Assembly (NCBI GenBank): GCA_013823985.1
Contig: PNNB01000013.1
Coordinates: forward strand, 124,001-188,000
Origin: Sphingopyxis sp.
Lineage (GTDB): Bacteria > Pseudomonadota > Alphaproteobacteria > Sphingomonadales > Sphingomonadaceae
Direction of reading: 5' to 3'
DNA: 64,000 nt
The notes beneath the pieces are model-generated. The model did not search any database. It had not been told where the DNA came from and saw only the letters and a program-made list of their open reading frames with translations. The position numbers were made by a program, and so were the translations under genes. Positions 1-7,589 of this stretch are shown here, piece by piece (positions within the stretch are counted from its first letter, which is position 1; each line of letters opens with the position of its first letter).

Positions 1-896
1 AAAAGCTGCAATTCGCGCCACGACCCCAACCCATGCCAACTGCGGAGCAACGGCGCGTCGGCATTTCGGTGACCGATTTCGACCAGCTCAAGTCCGACCC
101 TTATTCCTTTTATGCCAAGCGCGTTTTGCGGTTGCGTCCTATGGACCCGGTTGATGCTGAACCTGACCATAAATGGCGCGGCATTCTTGTGCATGACATA
201 TTGGAAAAATGGTTCCGCGATGACAAATGCGCCCCGGAAAAGTTGATTGCACGGGCTGAGGACCTGCTGACAAACGGCGCGCTTGACCCCATCCTTCGGA
301 CACTCTGGCAGCCCCGTATTGCAGACGGGCTGCGCTGGATTGCCGAGCAAACGCAAAAGCTGCGCGACGAGGATGGCCGGCAGTTGCTGATCGCGGAAGA
401 GAAGGGATCGTTTGAGCTTTCAGGCATAACCGTTACCGGCCGCGCCGACCGTATCGATGCCGCTGCCGATGGCAGTCTGATCATTATGGACTATAAAACT
501 GGAGGATCGCCGAAACCGAAGCAGATTAATGCGGGCTTTGCATTACAATTGGGGCTGATCGGCTTGATGGCGGAACGCGGAGCTATAAAAGGTGTACGCG
601 GCGAAGCACTGGGCTTCGAATATTGGAGCTTGGGCAAAGACCGGAATCGCGGCGGCTTCGGATATATTGCCCATGCGACCGCGACAAAGGCCAGCGACAA
701 AAAGAAAGCTGCCGATGAGTTCGTTGCCTTCATCACGCGTCAGGCCGAAGAAGCATTGAACAAATGGATATTAGGCGCTGAGCCTTTTACGGCAAAGCTC
801 CATCCCGAATATTCTAATTATGCTGACTATGACCAATTGATGCGCCTGCAAGAATGGGATGGTCGACAGTCGATTGCCGAGGCGGACGGCGCATGA
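1..896 (+). CDS. addB: Double-strand break repair protein AddB, C-terminal part (5' truncated by window)
   Basis: The reading frame is open from the first complete codon at base 3, so about 297 C-terminal residues of a protein usually near 1000 aa are visible. They contain the RecB-type PD-(D/E)XK nuclease: a GRADRID segment, the IMDYKTG motif carrying the catalytic D and K, and a QLGLIGLM helix. AddB pairs with AddA in a helicase-nuclease that resects double-strand ends and loads RecA. The stop overlaps the addA start as ATGA, so the two are translationally coupled. Where Bacillus AddB carries an iron-sulfur cluster cysteine just before the nuclease (C-P-Y/F), this sequence reads S-D-P-Y-S-F-Y, and no cysteine cluster is seen in this part. 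Confidence 0.9.
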   Translation, partial: KLQFAPRPQPMPTAEQRRVGISVTDFDQLKSDPYSFYAKRVLRLRPMDPVDAEPDHKWRGILVHDILEKWFRDDKCAPEKLIARAEDLLTNGALDPILRTLWQPRIADGLRWIAEQTQKLRDEDGRQLLIAEEKGSFELSGITVTGRADRIDAAADGSLIIMDYKTGGSPKPKQINAGFALQLGLIGLMAERGAIKGVRGEALGFEYWSLGKDRNRGGFGYIAHATATKASDKKKAADEFVAFITRQAEEALNKWILGAEPFTAKLHPEYSNYADYDQLMRLQEWDGRQSIAEADGA

Positions 897-3800
897 GCAA
901 CGATACCATTCTCAAGCCGCTCTATCCGCTCATTCCCGCACAGCTTGCTGCTGTACAGCCGCAAGAGAATGTCTGGCTCAGCGCATCTGCGGGCACAGGC
1001 AAAACGCAGGTTTTAACGGCGCGTGTCATCCGGTTGCTGCTGGAGGACGGTGTCGAGCCTGAAAATCTGCTGTGCATTACCTTTACCAAGGCAGGCGCTG
1101 CGGAAATGGCAGAGCGTATCAACCAGCGGCTGGCCTCTTGGGTCCAGTTGGAAGATACGGCACTATTTCAGGATATGGAGGCGATCGGGGCCAAGTCGGG
1201 TCCGGAATACCGCCAACGCGCGAGCGAATTATTTGCCAAAGTGCTGGACGCACCGGGTGGCGGGTTGCAGATTTTGACCATCCACAGTTTCTGCCAATCG
1301 CTGTTGGGAAGCTTTCCCGAAGAGGCGGGCCTGGTACCGGGGTTCAAGCCAATTGAAGGCGCGGAACAGCGGACATTGTTACGCGAGGCGCTGGCAACCA
1401 TGGTCATCGACGCCGAAGAGGCAAAGGACCAGAACCTGATCAGCAGCTTGCAAAAGTTGAGCCTCGCCATGGGTGAAGAGGCGGCGGAGAAATTCCTAGC
1501 CAAATGTGCGGCTGTTCCGGACGTGATGGAGGGCATTCCAGACGGGGATGGCGCGACGGTCTGGGCGCGGCGCGTGGCGGGGGTCGACTTTGACTGCTCT
1601 CCAGAGGAGATGCTTGAAAGCGCATTGGCAGACTCCGTGATTCCGCATGACGAAATTAAGTGGATTGCGGACGAAAACCTCGCTTGGGGCAAGGGCAAAG
1701 CAGACAGCCGGGGCGGCAAGCGTGCACAAATCATTTGTACTTGGCTTGCAATGAGTGCGGCACAACGGGCCGCCGAGTTTCAAACGCTGCACCGTTGCTG
1801 GTCAAGTGGTAAAGGTGACGCACTGGTATCGTCGTCAGGTTACACCCCGATTGACGATGGTTATCGCGAAGTGGCGCAAAGCCTGTACGACTGGTCCAAA
1901 GATATTACGGACCAGTTAGTCCGCGCCGATTATGCTGAACGCCTCGCCAGTGCTTTGCTTGTCGGCAGGCGACTGGCTCAATACTACACGCACGCCAAAC
2001 ATGCACGTGGTGTGATCGACTTTGACGATATGATCCGGCGTACGGCCGCTCTACTCAACAGCGGTGCGATGGCGCAATGGGTTCGGTTCAAGCTGGACAA
2101 GCAGATTGATCATATCCTCGTCGACGAAGCGCAAGATACAAATAAGGCGCAATGGGACATTGTAGCTGCGCTCGCGTCCGACTTTTTCAGCGGCTTTGGC
2201 CAGCAGTCGGAAAAAGTCCGCACCATTTTTTCCGTCGGCGATTTCAAGCAGGCCATATACGGTTTTCAAGGCACCGCGCCCGAACGCTACGAAGAGGCAG
2301 GACTGAAATTCGGGGAGGACATTAAAGGGGCAGGTGGAGAACTTGAGCGCCTCACCCTCTCGCAAAGTTTCCGGTCCACGACACCGGTCCTGCAATTCGT
2401 CAATGCACTGATCGATGAAGTGGGGCATGAAAATTTCGGTATCTCGGACGAGGTTCCCGACCATTATAGCCGCATGCCGGCGGAGGTCGGGATGGTCGAA
2501 CTGCTGGCGCCTGTATCGCCGAAGTCGGGCGACGAGGAGGGGGATGATGACGAGGAAAGCTGGGTTCCCAACCAGAAGCGTGACCTAGCCGAGAAGCTGG
2601 CCGACTATGCGAAGGAACTGATCGACCAGAAGCCATGGCTTGCGACGCAGAAGCGACCGTTGGAGCCTAAGGACATCATGTTCCTCCTGCGCAGCCGCGG
2701 CGATGTTGCCTCGCTTTTGGTGGCACAATTGCATGAGCGTGGGGTTCCGGTGGCCGGTGTCGACCGCCTGCGACTGGCTCAGCCCTTGGTGGTGCAGGAT
2801 CTGCTCGCGGTCATCCGCTTTGTGCTGCAGCCGCTCGACGACCTCAGCCTTGCGTGCATCATGGTGTCGCCGATTATCGATTGGACGCAAGAAAAGCTGC
2901 TGGAATTTGGCTATCGCGGGGACCGGAAGGTCAGCCTCTGGCAACATCTGCGGGGGCAAGACGCGATAGCCGCTGAACTGGAGCCGCTGCGCGCGATGCT
3001 CGACGCGGCGGATTATGTCACCGTCTATGATTTCCTCGAACAGATACTGTCCGGCCCCATCGGTGCGCGCCGGAAATTTGTGGCGCGGCTGGGCACCGAG
3101 GCGTTGGTGCCGATGGAGGAAATGCTGAACATTGCGCTGCTGTTCCAGCAACAACAGGGCGGCGGGTTGCAGAGCTTTTTGCACTGGTTCGAAAAAGGCG
3201 AGAACATCATCAAGCGCGAAGGCGAGGGTGGCGCAAACGAAGTGCGGGTCATGACGGTGCACGGCTCCAAGGGTCTGCAGGCGCCGGTAGTTATTTTGGC
3301 GGACGCCACTTCCGACCCCCGGAAAAAGCCGGACCGAACATCAGCGCTGGTGATGGATGAGGGCAAGAATGTGCCGCTGCTCGCTATCCGCAGCGCCGAA
3401 AAGTCGGGGCGGCTGCAGAAGATAGTTGAGCTGCAGGAGAATCGTGAACTGGAAGAGCACCGACGCCTCCTCTACGTCGCCGTCACTCGCGCCGAGGAGC
3501 GGCTGATTATGGGCGGAGCGTTGAGCGGGCAGAACAAGGGCGTTCCCCCTGCGGATAGCTGGTTCGCGATGATGGAAAGTGCCATGCATGCCCTCGGCCA
3601 CGAGTGGGAGGATGACGCGCGTTGGGGGCAGATCATGCGCCATGTGGGTAAAGATGGCGTGACGGCCACGGCGCAGGACGGCAGCGATCAAAACGTTCAA
3701 GTGGAACCCCAGCCTTTAGAATCACCCAAATGGCTTTTCGCCCAAGCCCCGCAGGAATCACGACCACCTAGGCCTCTGGTCCCATCACGCCTTGAAGACG

Positions 3801-4333
3801 ACGACTATGGCGACGCGCCACCCACGCTTGCGATGCAGGCTGCGGCGACGCGGGGGAAATTACTACACGCCCTGTTCGAAAGGATCACCGACGAAACGTC
3901 CTTGGAAGCTGCCGCCAAATGGCTGGACATTAGCGTGCGTGACGCCGCCATCGACAAGCGTCAGATACTGGACGCGGTAACGGCGGTCGTCCGCAACCCC
4001 GATTGGGCAGATTTCTTTAGTGCCGAAGCGCGGGCAGAGGTGCCATTGGCAGCACTTGTCGGTGAAACGGTTATCACGGGCCGGATCGACAGGATGATCG
4101 TCGAGCCGGGACGTGTTCGCCTTATCGATTTCAAGACCGGCCGCTCTGTCCCCGAAGACGCGCAGGGGGTCATTACGCCCTATTTGCGGCAAATGGCGCA
4201 TTATGTCGCGGCGCTGGAGACGATGTTCCCGGATTCTGTGGTTGAGGCATCGCTGCTTTTTACCCACGCCCCGCGCCTGATCCGTTTGCCGGATGCCGTT
4301 TTGCAGCCCCACAAACCTGCCTCTACCGTTTAA
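893..4333 (+). CDS. addA: Double-strand break repair helicase AddA
   Basis: A 1146-aa UvrD/Rep-type (superfamily 1A) helicase with a C-terminal nuclease. Walker A ASAGTGKT lies at residues 31-38. The Walker B/motif II VDEAQDTN is near residue 410, motif VI-like VAVTRAEERL is in the second half, and the RecB-family nuclease motif GRIDRMI...LIDFKTG is near residues 1067-1083. The ATG at 893 overlaps the addB stop (ATGA), which decides the start over the upstream in-frame ATG at 854. With AddB it forms the alphaproteobacterial equivalent of RecBCD. trxA follows 76 bp downstream in the same direction, an arrangement common in alphaproteobacteria. Confidence 0.96.
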   Translation: MSNDTILKPLYPLIPAQLAAVQPQENVWLSASAGTGKTQVLTARVIRLLLEDGVEPENLLCITFTKAGAAEMAERINQRLASWVQLEDTALFQDMEAIGAKSGPEYRQRASELFAKVLDAPGGGLQILTIHSFCQSLLGSFPEEAGLVPGFKPIEGAEQRTLLREALATMVIDAEEAKDQNLISSLQKLSLAMGEEAAEKFLAKCAAVPDVMEGIPDGDGATVWARRVAGVDFDCSPEEMLESALADSVIPHDEIKWIADENLAWGKGKADSRGGKRAQIICTWLAMSAAQRAAEFQTLHRCWSSGKGDALVSSSGYTPIDDGYREVAQSLYDWSKDITDQLVRADYAERLASALLVGRRLAQYYTHAKHARGVIDFDDMIRRTAALLNSGAMAQWVRFKLDKQIDHILVDEAQDTNKAQWDIVAALASDFFSGFGQQSEKVRTIFSVGDFKQAIYGFQGTAPERYEEAGLKFGEDIKGAGGELERLTLSQSFRSTTPVLQFVNALIDEVGHENFGISDEVPDHYSRMPAEVGMVELLAPVSPKSGDEEGDDDEESWVPNQKRDLAEKLADYAKELIDQKPWLATQKRPLEPKDIMFLLRSRGDVASLLVAQLHERGVPVAGVDRLRLAQPLVVQDLLAVIRFVLQPLDDLSLACIMVSPIIDWTQEKLLEFGYRGDRKVSLWQHLRGQDAIAAELEPLRAMLDAADYVTVYDFLEQILSGPIGARRKFVARLGTEALVPMEEMLNIALLFQQQQGGGLQSFLHWFEKGENIIKREGEGGANEVRVMTVHGSKGLQAPVVILADATSDPRKKPDRTSALVMDEGKNVPLLAIRSAEKSGRLQKIVELQENRELEEHRRLLYVAVTRAEERLIMGGALSGQNKGVPPADSWFAMMESAMHALGHEWEDDARWGQIMRHVGKDGVTATAQDGSDQNVQVEPQPLESPKWLFAQAPQESRPPRPLVPSRLEDDDYGDAPPTLAMQAAATRGKLLHALFERITDETSLEAAAKWLDISVRDAAIDKRQILDAVTAVVRNPDWADFFSAEARAEVPLAALVGETVITGRIDRMIVEPGRVRLIDFKTGRSVPEDAQGVITPYLRQMAHYVAALETMFPDSVVEASLLFTHAPRLIRLPDAVLQPHKPASTV

Positions 4334-4409
4334 AAGCAATTCTATCGTGCCGCTGCCTTGTCAGCCTGCATTGCAACGCATAGATTGCGGATCAACAAAG
4401 GAGATTATT

Positions 4410-4730
4410 ATGGCTACCAAATCCGTAGGCGATAGCGATTTCAGCGCGCAGGTGCTGCAATCCGAACGGCCCGTTCTCGTCGATTTTTGGGCAGAATGGT
4501 GCGGCCCATGTAAAATGATCGGCCCCAGCCTTGAAGAAATCAGCGAGGAACTGGGCGGACAGGTTGATATCGTGAAGCTGAATATCGACGACCATCCCGA
4601 TACCCCTGCCAAATATGGCGTGCGCGGTATTCCGACGATGATCCTGTTCAAGGGCGGCGAAGTTGCCGACACCAAAGTTGGCGCAGCGCCTAAGGCTCAA
4701 ATCAAAGGCTGGCTTGAAGCCGCGCTTTAA
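4410..4730 (+). CDS. trxA: Thioredoxin
   Basis: A 106-aa cytoplasmic thioredoxin, the normal family length. The redox-active WCGPC motif is at residues 30-34, and the cis-proline loop GIPTM and the FKGGE turn follow. It reduces protein disulfides, itself being reduced by thioredoxin reductase. The start is the ATG after an AAAGGAGATT Shine-Dalgarno; in-frame upstream ATGs extend into a region without thioredoxin similarity. It lies downstream of addA and is convergent with argJ. Confidence 0.97.
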   Translation: MATKSVGDSDFSAQVLQSERPVLVDFWAEWCGPCKMIGPSLEEISEELGGQVDIVKLNIDDHPDTPAKYGVRGIPTMILFKGGEVADTKVGAAPKAQIKGWLEAAL

Positions 4731-4738
4731 ATCTATTT

Positions 4739-4769
4739 GCGGCATCGTGGGTTACCCCGTCGATGCCGC
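4739..4769. terminator. Hairpin between convergent trxA and argJ
   Basis: A 9-bp perfect stem (gcggcatcg / cgatgccgc), extended inside by GGG/CCC, sits in the 56-bp gap between the converging genes. Neither side has a strong T-run (minus side reads AAATAGATTT), so a bidirectional terminator is plausible but not certain. Confidence 0.45.
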
Positions 4770-4786
4770 TCATTGGGGCTATGTCC

Positions 4787-6010
4787 CTAACTTCGATAAT
4801 CGGCGTTGATGCTGATATAGCCGTGGGTGAGGTCGCACGTCCACACGCTGGCCCGGCCAGCGCCGAGCCCCAGATCAACGCCGATTTCGATTTCCTGTCC
4901 CTTCAGATGCGCAGTAACCGTGGATTCATCATAGCCGTCCACCGGCAGGCCATGGTGCGCGACCTGGGTTGAACCAAAGCGGATCGACAACAGGTCACGG
5001 TCGGCAGGTTCTCCTGCTTTGCCAACCGCCATCACGACGCGCCCCCAATTTGCATCCTCGCCCGCGATTGCTGTTTTAACGAGCGGCGAATTGGCAATAG
5101 CCAAACCCACACGCCGTGCGCTTTCGTCATTTGCAGCGCCGCTGACTTGTATCGCGATAAATTTCTGCGCGCCTTCGCCGTCGCGAACGACCAGATGCGC
5201 GAGTTGCAGGCAAATGTCCCGCAAAGCGGCCGCGAAGGCATCGGCACCTGCATCCGCAAACGAACGCAGTGGAGCGTTTCCAGCCTTTCCGGTCGCAAAA
5301 GCGAGCACGGTGTCGCTGGTCGAAGTATCACTGTCGACTGTGATACAACTGAAACTACCGCTGTTTGCTTCGGATAAAAGTTGCTGCAGGAACGGTGCCT
5401 CCACAGACGCGTCGGTGAAGATATATCCCAGCATCGTGGCCATATCGGGCGCGATCATGCCCGACCCTTTGATGATCCCCACAAGGTTCACCTTGACGCC
5501 GTCGATCATCGCGCTTGCCGTTGCGCCTTTTGCAAAGGTATCGGTCGTGCCGATTGTATTGGTTGCATCTTCCCACGAGCAGGGTGAAGCACTGAAAACC
5601 GCGTCCAGACCGGCTTCGGCTTTGTCTTTCGGTAGAGGAACGCCGATAACGCCTGTGGATGATACAAATACCGCGCTTTTTGCACATCCCAGATGTGCCG
5701 CAACTTTGGACGTAATGGCTTCGACTGCTTCCAGCCCGCGCCGACCGGTGAAGGCGTTGCTGTTCCCCGCATTGACGACAAGTGCCCGCGCCTGTCCGCC
5801 TTTGATATTCTGTCGACATAATTCAACTTCGGATGAACAGCATATGTTCTGCGTGGTCACACCAGCGACCGTCGTGCCTTCGTCGAGTTCGACAAATGTC
5901 AAATCGCACCGGCCCCAATCCTTATATCCCGCCCGCGCTATGCTTGGCGTTGCCCCTGCAATCGATGGCATTGCAGGAAAGGGTAGGGCGAGGGGCGATT
6001 TTGCTAACAC
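4787..6010 (-). CDS. argJ: Bifunctional ornithine acetyltransferase / N-acetylglutamate synthase ArgJ
   Basis: A 407-aa precursor that cleaves itself into alpha and beta chains. The cleavage motif MIAPDMATML is present, so the bond is predicted between Ala191 and the nucleophile Thr192. It transfers acetyl from N-acetylornithine to glutamate (cyclic arginine pathway) and may also use acetyl-CoA. VVNAGNSNAFTG and VSSTGVIG motifs of the family are clear, and the C-terminus ends in the expected YISINADYRS. It converges on trxA and is divergent from the TonB-like gene, sharing a 46-bp promoter gap. Confidence 0.96.
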   Translation of the reverse strand: MLAKSPLALPFPAMPSIAGATPSIARAGYKDWGRCDLTFVELDEGTTVAGVTTQNICCSSEVELCRQNIKGGQARALVVNAGNSNAFTGRRGLEAVEAITSKVAAHLGCAKSAVFVSSTGVIGVPLPKDKAEAGLDAVFSASPCSWEDATNTIGTTDTFAKGATASAMIDGVKVNLVGIIKGSGMIAPDMATMLGYIFTDASVEAPFLQQLLSEANSGSFSCITVDSDTSTSDTVLAFATGKAGNAPLRSFADAGADAFAAALRDICLQLAHLVVRDGEGAQKFIAIQVSGAANDESARRVGLAIANSPLVKTAIAGEDANWGRVVMAVGKAGEPADRDLLSIRFGSTQVAHHGLPVDGYDESTVTAHLKGQEIEIGVDLGLGAGRASVWTCDLTHGYISINADYRS

Positions 6011-6056
6011 TTCTAGAAACTTTCATTAAATATCAGGCGTCGAAAGGGAGTATTGA

Positions 6057-7136
6057 ATGTCCATTTATGTTCTAGTGGCGCTAGCAGCAATTTCTGTTGA
6101 AACAAATGTGGAAACGACGGTTCCTCCGACGGCGCCGCCACCTCCGCCAGTGGTGCGGACCGTGAATGTCCCAATACCCTTTTCCACTCCTAAACCAAAG
6201 AAGGGAGTAGAAAGTCCGGCAATTCCCAAGGGCAATCCCGGCTTCTGGGCTAGTACGAGGGATTATCCGACACTCGCCCTGCGCGACGAACGAGAAGGCA
6301 CTACCGCCTTTCGTGTGACGGTCGGCACCGACGGACGCGTCACGGGGTGTCAAATAACCGAGTCTAGCGGGCATAGCGATTTGGATGAAGCAACTTGCGC
6401 AAATGTCACCACGCGTGCGGAATTTTATCCGGCCCAGGATAAAAAGGGAAAGGTCATCATTGGAAACTATGCCAACCGCATCCGCTGGCAGATTCCCGTT
6501 ATGGCAAGCTACGCAACTGGTCCGTTGCGGTTGGATAGTTACCCTTATGCACCGCAACCGCTCAACCGGATGGAACTTCGGATAGCGACAGAAGATTATC
6601 CCGCATCGGCTCTGGCGGCCGGAGAACAAGGCACAAGCATGTTCACTCTTGATATCGATGACACGGGAAAGGTGCAGGCATGCAGCATCACGACGTCGAG
6701 CGGCTCTTTGGCGCTGGACCAGCAGTCATGCGTGGTTTCGGCACGCTGGAAATTCCAACCTGCGCGAGACATTGATGGAAAGCCAACGCGTGGGCGAACG
6801 AAACATAGCCTCGTCTGGAATCTGCCGAAAGGAACGCCGCGCAGTACGGCCGCACCAATCCGGCCTGCGTTCAATCCTTTTGAAAAGACGGGGTCATTTA
6901 CACTGACACTTGATTACGACGCAGACGGAAAGATGATCGATTGTGCTGCAGAGCAAAAAGGTGAGTTTCTGCTCATGGGGACCACAACCAGTTTTTTTGG
7001 GCGCGCGTGCGAAGAAGCGCCCAAAAATAACATCAAGCCTTTCGTTGACGCTGAAGGCAAACCGGAAGCCCGTAGAGTTATCTTCCGCATGGGCGTGGAA
7101 CATACGGATGCCGTTCTTCCCGAAAAGGCGAAATAG
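6057..7136 (+). CDS. Secreted TonB-C-like repeat protein (three repeats)
   Basis: A 359-aa protein with a short hydrophobic N-terminus (residues 2-12, export signal or anchor) and a proline-rich linker (PTAPPPPPVV). It then has three repeats resembling the TonB C-terminal domain, roughly residues 68-147, 168-250 and 275-350. Each has an F-x-[VL]-[TD] strand, a D-x-x-G-K/R-[VM] turn, and two cysteines about 17-23 residues apart (GC...TC, AC...SC, DC...AC). The third is degenerate. Each Cys pair could form a disulfide in the periplasm. An AGGGAG ribosome site precedes the ATG. It lacks the long TM anchor of a classical TonB and has no exbB/exbD neighbour, so energy transduction is doubtful; envelope binding is more likely. 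Confidence 0.75.
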   Translation: MSIYVLVALAAISVETNVETTVPPTAPPPPPVVRTVNVPIPFSTPKPKKGVESPAIPKGNPGFWASTRDYPTLALRDEREGTTAFRVTVGTDGRVTGCQITESSGHSDLDEATCANVTTRAEFYPAQDKKGKVIIGNYANRIRWQIPVMASYATGPLRLDSYPYAPQPLNRMELRIATEDYPASALAAGEQGTSMFTLDIDDTGKVQACSITTSSGSLALDQQSCVVSARWKFQPARDIDGKPTRGRTKHSLVWNLPKGTPRSTAAPIRPAFNPFEKTGSFTLTLDYDADGKMIDCAAEQKGEFLLMGTTTSFFGRACEEAPKNNIKPFVDAEGKPEARRVIFRMGVEHTDAVLPEKAK

Positions 7137-7208
7137 AATATCCGCCTTCGGGATAGACTTTGGCGCGGGGCATCCCTATATGCGCCAGAGCACGAAACAG
7201 GGCCCACC

Positions 7209-7490
7209 ATGCGTTTGCTAATTTATCTTTTGGCGATGTTGACCGGATTTTCCGCGGCGGAAGCTGCGCGTCCAGTGTCAGCTACGCCGGCTACGCTGGG
7301 ATCGGCTGTCTCTTCGGCGGCGATCGTTGCTGCATCTGTATCGATTGCGGAACGTCACGAAACAACACGTCCGTTGCGCACATACGAAGCGACTGAGCGG
7401 AGCGCGACGGCTGTAGTCTATCCTGCGCTCAATCGCAGTGCCTACGTCTTTCCGACCCCGGTCACGGCGCACGACGTTTTGCGGCTTTAG
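7209..7490 (+). CDS. Small secreted protein of unknown function upstream of secA
   Basis: A 93-aa orphan with a clear signal peptide: Arg near the N-terminus, a hydrophobic core of about 13 residues, and a cleavage site after AEA (residues 17-19). The mature part is Ala/Ser/Thr-rich with no recognised domain. An AGGGCCC ribosome site lies just before the ATG. It sits 99 bp upstream of secA in the same direction. The layout recalls E. coli secM-secA, but no SecM or RAPP-type arrest motif is visible near the C-terminus, so a regulatory role is speculation. Confidence 0.6.
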   Translation: MRLLIYLLAMLTGFSAAEAARPVSATPATLGSAVSSAAIVAASVSIAERHETTRPLRTYEATERSATAVVYPALNRSAYVFPTPVTAHDVLRL

Positions 7491-7500
7491 ATAGCCCTAT

Positions 7501-7556
7501 GCGCGGGCTTATCCCGCGCCCCATAAAGCCAATCCTATTGTCGCTGAAATGGCGAC
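7501..7556 (+). promoter_or_regulatory. Two hairpins in the secA leader
   Basis: A 7-bp stem GCGCGGG/CCCGCGC with a 5-nt loop (7501-7519) follows the stop of the small secreted gene by 10 bases. A weaker 5-bp stem GTCGC/GCGAC is at 7540-7556. No T-run follows either, so attenuation or mRNA structure is as likely as termination. The secA ribosome site (AAGGAAA, about 7578) lies outside both. Confidence 0.35.
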
Positions 7557-7589
7557 GCATTCACTTATAAAAATTAAAAGGAAACACCC

